DNA of 64,000 bases from Cololabis saira (taxonomy: Eukaryota; Chordata; Actinopteri; Beloniformes; Belonidae), in assembly GCF_033807715.1 (NCBI RefSeq), contig NC_084597.1:9610843-9674842 (forward strand), in the 5' to 3' direction. Under the pieces are notes generated by a model. The model was given only the letters and a program-made list of their open reading frames with translations. It was not told the DNA's origin and made no database searches. Position numbers and translations under genes: made by a program. Numbering within the stretch: position 1 is the stretch's first letter; every line of letters starts with the position of its first letter. This document shows, one piece after another, positions 58,173-64,000 of this stretch.

Positions 58173-61100
58173 GAATTAGTTGAATTATTGAAATAAATTA
58201 ACTTTTACACCATATTCTAGTTGAATTATTGAAATAAAATAACCTTTACACCATATTCTAGTTGAATTATTGAAAGAAATTAACTTTTACACCATATTCT
58301 AGTTGAAATAAATTAACTTTTACACCATATTCTAGTTGAATTATTGAAATAAATTAACTTTAACCCATTTTCTAGTTGAATTATTGAAACAAGTTAACTT
58401 TTACACCATATTCTAGTTGAATTATTGAAATAAATTAACTTTTACACCATATTCTAGTTGAATTATTGAAATAAATTAACTTTTACACCATATTCTAGTT
58501 GAATTATTGAAACAAGTTAACTTTTACACCATATTCTAGTTGAATTATTGAAATAAATTAACTTTTACACCATATTCTATTTGAATTATTGAAATAAATT
58601 AACTTTTACACCATATTCTGGTTGAATTATTGAAATAAATTAACTTTTACACCATATTCTAGTTGAAATAAATTAACTTTTACACCATATTCTAGTTGAA
58701 TTATTGAAATAAATGAACTTTTACACCATATTCTATTTGAATTATTGAAATAAATTAACTTTTACACCATATTCTAGTTGAATTATTGAAATAAATGAAC
58801 TTTTACAGCATATTCTAGTTGAATTATTGAAATAAATTAACTTTTACACCATATTCTAGTTGAATTATTGAAATAAGTTAAGTTTTACACCATATTCTAG
58901 TTGAATTATTGAAATAAATTAACTTTTACACCATATTCTAGTTGAACTATTGAAATAAGTGAACTTTTACACCATATTCTAGTTGAATTATTGAAATAAG
59001 TTAAGTTTTACACCATATTCTAGTTGAATTATTGAAATAAATTAACTTTTACACCATATTCTAGTTGAACTATTGAAATAAGTGAACTTTTACACCATAT
59101 TCTAGTTGAATTATTGAAATAAATTAACTTTTACACTTTATTCTAGTTGAATTATTGAAATAAATTAACTTTTACACCATATTCTAGTTGAATTATTGAA
59201 ATAAATTAACTTTTACACTTTATTCTAGTTGAATTATTGAAATAAATTAACTTTTACACTTTATTCTAGTTGAATTATTGAAATAAATTAACTTTTACAC
59301 CATATTATAGTTGAATTATTGAAATAAATTAACTTTTACACCATATTCACCAGAATAAAGGCAGCCCACTGCTACTAGTCTAACTAGTGATGGGTTAATC
59401 TTGACATCTTAACTTTTTTCTCGACATTTTGACTTTTTTCTAGACATTTTGACTTTTTTCCGGAAATTGTACTTAACATTAATCTCGACATTTCGACTAT
59501 TTTCTCGACATTTTGACTTTCTGTCGAGATTAATGTTTAAGTACAATTTCCAGAAAAAAGTCGAGTTGAATTAGTTGAATTATTGAAATAAGTTAAGTTT
59601 TACACCATATTCTAGTTAAATTATTGAAATAAGTTAAGTTTTACACCAAATTCTATTTGAATTATTGAAATAAATTAACTTTTACACCATATTCTAGTTG
59701 AATTATTGAAATAAATTAACTTTTACACTTTATTCTAGTTGAATTATTGAAATAAATTAACTTTTACACCATATTCTAGTTGAATTATTGAAATAAATTA
59801 ACTTTTACACCATATTCTAGTTGAACTATTGAAATAAGTGAACTTTTACACCATATTCTAGTTGAATTATTGAAATAAATTAACTTTTACACCATATTCT
59901 AGTTGAATTATTGAAATAAGTTAACTTTTACACCATATTATAGTTGAATTATTGAAATAAATTAACTTTTACACACTATTCTAGTTGAATTATTGAAATA
60001 AATTAACTTTTACACCATATTCACCAGAATAAAGGCAGCCCACTGCTACTAGTCTAATTAGTGATGGGTTAATCTCGACATCTTAACTTTTTTCTCGACA
60101 TTTTGACTTTTTTCTAGACATTTTGACTTTTTTCCGGAAATTGTACTTCAACATTAATCTCGACATTTCTACTATTTTCTCGACATTTTGACTTTCTGTC
60201 GAGATTAATGTTTAAGTACAATTTCCAGAAAAAAGTCGAGTTGAATTAGTTGAATTATTGAAATAAATTAACTTTTACACCATATTCTAGTTGAACTATT
60301 GAAATAAGTTAAGTTTTACACCATATTCTAGTTGAATTATTGAAATAAATTAACTTTTACACTTTATTCTAGTTGAATTATTGAAATAAGTTAACTTTTA
60401 CACCATATTATAGTTGAATTATTGAAATAAATTAACTTTTACACACTATTCTAGTTGAATTATTGAAATAAATTAACTTTTACACCATATTCACCAGAAT
60501 AAAGGCAGCCCACTGCTACTAGTCTAACTAGTGATGGGTTAATCTCGACATCTTAACTTTTTTCTCGACATTTTGACTTTTTTCTAGACATTTTGACTTT
60601 TTTCCGGAAATTGTACTTAACATTAATCTCGACATTTCGACTTTTTTCTCGACATTTTGACTTTCTGTCGAGATTAATGTTTAAGTACAATTTCCAGAAA
60701 AAAGTCGAGTTGAATTAGTTGAATTATTGAAATAAATTTACTTTTACACCATATTCTAGTTGAAATAAATTAACTTTTACACCATATTCTAGTTGAATTA
60801 TTGAAATAAATTAACTTTTACACCATATTCTAGTTGAACTATTGAAATAAATTAACTTTTTCACCATATTCTAGTTGAACTATTGAAATAAGTGAACTTT
60901 TACACCATATTCTAGTTGAATTATTGAAATAAGTTAACTTTTACACCTTATTCTAGTTGAATTATTGAAATAAATTAACTTTTACACCATATTCTAGTTG
61001 AATTGTTGAAATAAATAAACTTTTACACCATATTCTAGTTGAATTATTGAAATAAGTTAACTTTTACACCTTATTCTAGTTGAATTATTGAAATAAATTA

Positions 61101-61590
61101 ACTTTTACACCATATTCTAGTTGAATTATTGAAATAAATTAACTTTTACACCATATTCTAGTTGAATTATTGAAATAAGTTAACTTATTTCAATAATTCA
61201 ACTAGAATATGGTGTAAAAGTTAACTTTTACGCCACATTCTAGAATAGAATAGAATTAGAATTCTAGTTGAATTATTGAAATACATGAACTTTTACACCA
61301 TATTCTAGTTGAATTATTGAAATAAATTAACTTTTACACCATATTCTAGTTGAATTATTGAAATAAATTAACCTTTACACCATATCCTAGTTGAATTATT
61401 GAAATAAATTAACTTTTACACGATATTCTAGTTGAATTATTGAAATAAGTTAACTTTTACGCCACATTCTAGAATAGAATAGAATTAGAATTCTAGTTGA
61501 ATTATTGAAATACATTAACTTTTACACGATATTCTAGTTGAATTATTGATATAAGTTAACTTTTACACCGTGTTCTAGTTAAATTATTGT
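58173..61590 (+). repeat. 41-bp minisatellite array with higher-order structure
   Basis: The unit is TTGAATTATTGAAATAAATT + AACTTTTACACCATATTCTAG. By length there are about 65-70 copies. Three times (about 59344-59570, 60021-60245, 60490-60715) the run is punctuated by a block CACCAGAATAAAGGCAGCCC...GGTTAATCTCGACA followed by minisatellite C and a hairpin. One point (61139-61224) reverses orientation. Confidence 0.92.
61139..61224. repeat. 86-bp perfect palindrome in the 41-bp array
   Basis: Two 41-bp units meet head to head at GTTAAC (61179-61184), so that 43 bases on each side are exact complements. Confidence 0.9.
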
Positions 61591-61686
61591 TTTTTCATAT
61601 AAAATAAACACATTTTTATGCAGTTTAGAAGTTTTTTCTTGGCTCCTGCGCAGCTGAAATTCTATTTCTGAAAGGTGGCAACCCTA
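61591..61686 (+). mobile_element. Right end of a TAGGGT-family hAT MITE bounding the 41-bp array
   Basis: TTTTTCATATAAAATAAACA to TTTCTGAAAGGTGGCAACCC TA matches the right end of the copy at 37626. So the large array is the swollen interior of such an element, or lies between ends of two copies. The bases after the end (TTGCTCTC) do not match those before the left end at 54913. Confidence 0.8.
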
Positions 61687-61730
61687 TTGCTCTCGTCAAA
61701 AACCTCTGAAGTCAAATATACTGTACTCAC

Positions 61731-61883
61731 AGGTCCATAGAAGTTCAGAAGATAGAAGTTCAGTTGCAGGTCGATGTTTCCGAGGGTTTTGGTGACTCTT
61801 TCTCCGGTTTCCCCTGGTCTTTTCCCTGGTCCGCTCGCTTCACCTGCTCCGCTCCAACTGGCGCTCGAAGCGTTCACGTCCAT
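61731..61883 (-). CDS. Candidate first coding exon of an unidentified gene
   Basis: The - strand frame runs from ATG at 61883 for exactly 51 codons to a donor GTGAGTACAG at 61730. It reads MDVNASSASWSGAGEASGPG, KRPGETGERVTKTLG and NIDLQLNFYLLNFYGP. Composition is far from the neighbouring repeats. Upstream on the - strand are two GACGTCA words (61901-61907 and 61914-61920, the first TGACGTCAC, a CRE). However, TATATA (61883-61888) overlaps the ATG; if it is the TATA box, this ATG would not be transcribed. The rest of the gene would have to lie beyond the 7-kb minisatellite field, and no second exon was found. I do not recognise the protein; a repeat origin is possible. Confidence 0.35.
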
Positions 61884-62103
61884 ATATAGACTCTGTACGT
61901 GACGTCACGGCACGACGTCAAAACCCACATCGGGTGACGCACATGCAGAAGTTTCTAACTCGCCAGGAGAGTAAATATGAAGCAATAAATCTATTTCTAA
62001 CAAGGTTGACAGCCGGTGTTCTGCCAATTTCTGCTGCTTTGCCAAAAAATGCTACCTAATGGTTTTCTACCTTTGCAGAGCTTCAATTTTACTGTGTTTT
62101 ACT
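61884..62103 (-). promoter_or_regulatory. CRE-containing upstream region of the candidate exon
   Basis: Contains TGACGTCAC at 61900-61908 and GACGTCA at 61914-61920, and a TATATA box next to the ATG. Read as a - strand promoter. No further elements recognised. Confidence 0.3.
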
Positions 62104-62860
62104 CAGTACTCGAGTTGTAAAATAAAATCAGGGGGGGTGGTGGATTTTATCATTTGGGGAAAGATAATTTGTGCTGATTACAAATAATATAATATATTAC
62201 AAATAATAGCAGTGACCAAAACAACTGCAGAAATACTGCAGGAATGACAAAGCAGCAGTTAAATGCAGCCTTCTGTAAGCTTTAAATATCCACTGGGCTT
62301 ACATCAAATACATCAAAACACAACAATAAAAACAGTTTTCTGAACTTATCAATATGACTCTGTCCTTCACAGGATAAGTAAAATGGATCACTGCAAAAAC
62401 TCAAAATCTTAACAAGAATATTTGTCTTATTTCTAGTTAAAATGTCTTATTTTATTAAAAAAAAATCTCATTACACTTAAAACAAGACTCATCACTGGAA
62501 AAAACTAAAATTTTCACCTGTTTCAAGTAGATTTTCACTTGAAATAAGTAGAAAAATCTGCCAGTGGAATAAGATGTTTTTGCTTGTAATAAGAAGATAA
62601 ATCCCACTGGCAGACTTTTCTACTTATTTCAAGTGAAAATTTACTTGAAACAGGTGAAAATTGTCAAATAAGTTATTTTTCTGGTGTTATTTTTCTGGTG
62701 ATGACTCTAAATGTTGAAATAGCAGTAAAACCACATTCATTGATGAAATGATATAAGGGATGGAAAGGGGGGATGGCAGTTTTACAGGGGGGATGATTTG
62801 GACCGTTTTTATTTCAGGGGGGATGCCATCCCCCCTCATCCCCCCTCAACTCCAGTACTG
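62104..62860 (-). mobile_element. hAT-like MITE (family GATG, copy 3), complete
   Basis: Begins CAGTACTCGAGTTG and ends CAACTCCAGTACTG. The 8-bp duplication is GTTTTACT at 62096-62103 and 62861-62868. Orientation is opposite to the copy at 2765. The internal hairpin is at about 62512-62660. Confidence 0.9.
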
Positions 62861-62879
62861 GTTTTACTCCCTAAACCAC

Positions 62880-62985
62880 TTCCTTTTCCCCCAAGTGGTC
62901 CTTGTTTCTTAACAGGCCGTCATTGTAAATAAGAATGTGTTATTAATGACCTGCCTGGCTAAATAAAGGCCAATGATTGAATGAA
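62880..62985 (+). mobile_element. 3' tail of a fish retroposon
   Basis: GACCTGCCTGGCTAAATAAAGG followed by a GATTGAATGAAT tail, the common retroposon end also seen inverted at 13205-13300. Confidence 0.55.
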
Positions 62986-63171
62986 TATCAAATAAATCCG
63001 TAGAATTGTTGTTGTTTTTTTCCTCTTTATCGTATAATGTTCACAAAGTGTAATGCAATTCATGTCATGGGTAGTGTATTTTGAAGGATCAAATACTCAA
63101 TATCACATATTATCAATTTTACATGGTGCAAGAAATGATGGGCATGGCAATCAAACTTTGAAAATCGACTG

Positions 63172-63183
63172 TGCGCATGCGCA
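63172..63183. promoter_or_regulatory. NRF1-type palindrome
   Basis: TGCGCATGCGCA is the palindromic NRF1 consensus. An ETS-like ACTTCCTG lies about 80 bases away (63259-63266). A promoter is possible, but no gene start was seen beside it. Confidence 0.35.
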
Positions 63184-63274
63184 GAACCACAAAGTAGCAT
63201 TTCTCTGCAGGTAGCAAGGATTGGCAAAACACCGGCTCAGCCAGTGGATCGACGTTATTACTTCCTGTGGTAAC

Positions 63275-63278
<4 letters not shown>

Positions 63279-63339
<61 letters not shown>
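63279..63339. repeat. (TA)n microsatellite
   Basis: About 30 TA units. Confidence 0.95.
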
Positions 63340-63343
<4 letters not shown>

Positions 63344-64000
63344 CATCTTATCATAAACTATATAATCATTATTATATATACCATTTTATATACATACATT
63401 ATCCGGAATCCTCACACAATCACTACCTCGTGTCTCCTCTAAATATATATTTCATCATCTATATTTGTGATCAATAGTGGGACTCAAATACCAACATGAC
63501 ACACAACCCTTAATTTGCACTTAATCCTTTTGACTTCCTCACATTTAATCCCCTTCAGACATCATAGTAGATCCATATTTTAGCACCCTTTTTACTTCAT
63601 AAACCCCTTCAACAACTTCAGCATTCAAATCAACATTTAATCATTTTCAGAAATGTAACCCCTTCAGTTTCAGTTTATTTGCATTATTCAGGGTTCATTA
63701 CCAAAAAGACAGAAAGAAACACATACACAATGTGAATTATGCCTAATTGATGTCAGTTGTATTAATGAGCAGAGAAAGTGAAATACCTTTGGGCATGTTT
63801 TGCAGTTTTTGCCAGCAACTAAGGCGTCCAGAGAGAATATCTGGTACAATATAAAAGATACTAATGCGATCAAATCAGTTTTCTTGCTAATCTTTGACAT
63901 ATCTAAGACTCTAACCACCAGCAAAGAACCATCTTCCTACCATTTACAATTCATACATTTCATTTTTTTTCATTAGTGCTCTATTCACCCACATGTAAAA
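63340..64000. other. Noncoding stretch
   Basis: AT-rich DNA with no gene, transposon end or known motif recognised. Confidence 0.4.

Noticed and set aside
54913..61686. One single giant hAT element spanning the whole minisatellite field
   Set aside because: The 8 bases outside the two ends (TTAAAAGC and TTGCTCTC) do not match, so a single insertion is not supported. Two copies that lost their inner ends fit better.

Overview
This window looks like accessory DNA from a teleost fish chromosome. Genes are split by GT-AG introns, there is no bacterial-style gene packing, and the repeats are typical of fish: hAT, Tc1/mariner and PIF/Harbinger elements, L1 and L2-type LINEs, an LTR retroelement, and long minisatellites. 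I can support one probably intact host gene, a three-exon PLAC8/cornifelin-family gene at 2411-3775 on the + strand. One further candidate first coding exon lies at 61731-61883 on the - strand. Almost everything else is mobile or tandemly repeated DNA. I found no tRNA, rRNA or snRNA gene and no CRISPR array.

Layout. 1-488: end of a PIF/Harbinger transposon. 1656-4172: PLAC8-family gene with a hAT MITE in its second intron. 4309-5656: 5'-truncated L1 with a 14-bp target duplication and a nested LINE tail. 7655-13168: complete, very young LTR retroelement with two almost identical 1.94-kb LTRs, a 1.6-kb internal part without gag, pol or env, and a duplicated primer-binding site. 13200-22450: patchwork of an L2-type LINE, an inverted-repeat transposon with a coding-like ORF, hAT and Tc1 elements, and a decayed retroviral env/LTR remnant.

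22451-43053: a 20.6-kb tandem array of 15 variable units. On the - strand every unit carries what looks like a 51-nt symmetric (phase 1-1) micro-exon with good splice sites, disrupted in some units. Eight units also carry a 60-codon first exon encoding a SAP-like segment. Many units contain a block of a 20-bp minisatellite. Two units were hit independently by the same hAT family (8-bp target duplications) and one by a PIF/Harbinger-like element.

43781-54425: a second array, a higher-order repeat of about 0.7-1.4 kb units in which two non-repetitive core blocks alternate with long G/T-only tracts. It is interrupted by a 1.88-kb hAT element. 54913-61686: a minisatellite field with the same 20-bp minisatellite, three copies of a GC-rich 170-bp cassette, and a 41-bp minisatellite amplified to roughly 65-70 copies. 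The 41-bp repeat is the one found inside the hAT MITEs of the first array. 61731-64000: candidate exon with a promoter-like region, another hAT MITE, a retroposon tail and a long TA microsatellite.

The most unusual points are the amplified in-frame micro-exon array, the link between a minisatellite-bearing hAT MITE and a large satellite-like array, and the hAT insertion that duplicated a 5' splice site. All calls come from reading the sequence by eye. Family names rest on motif recognition, not on database searches.
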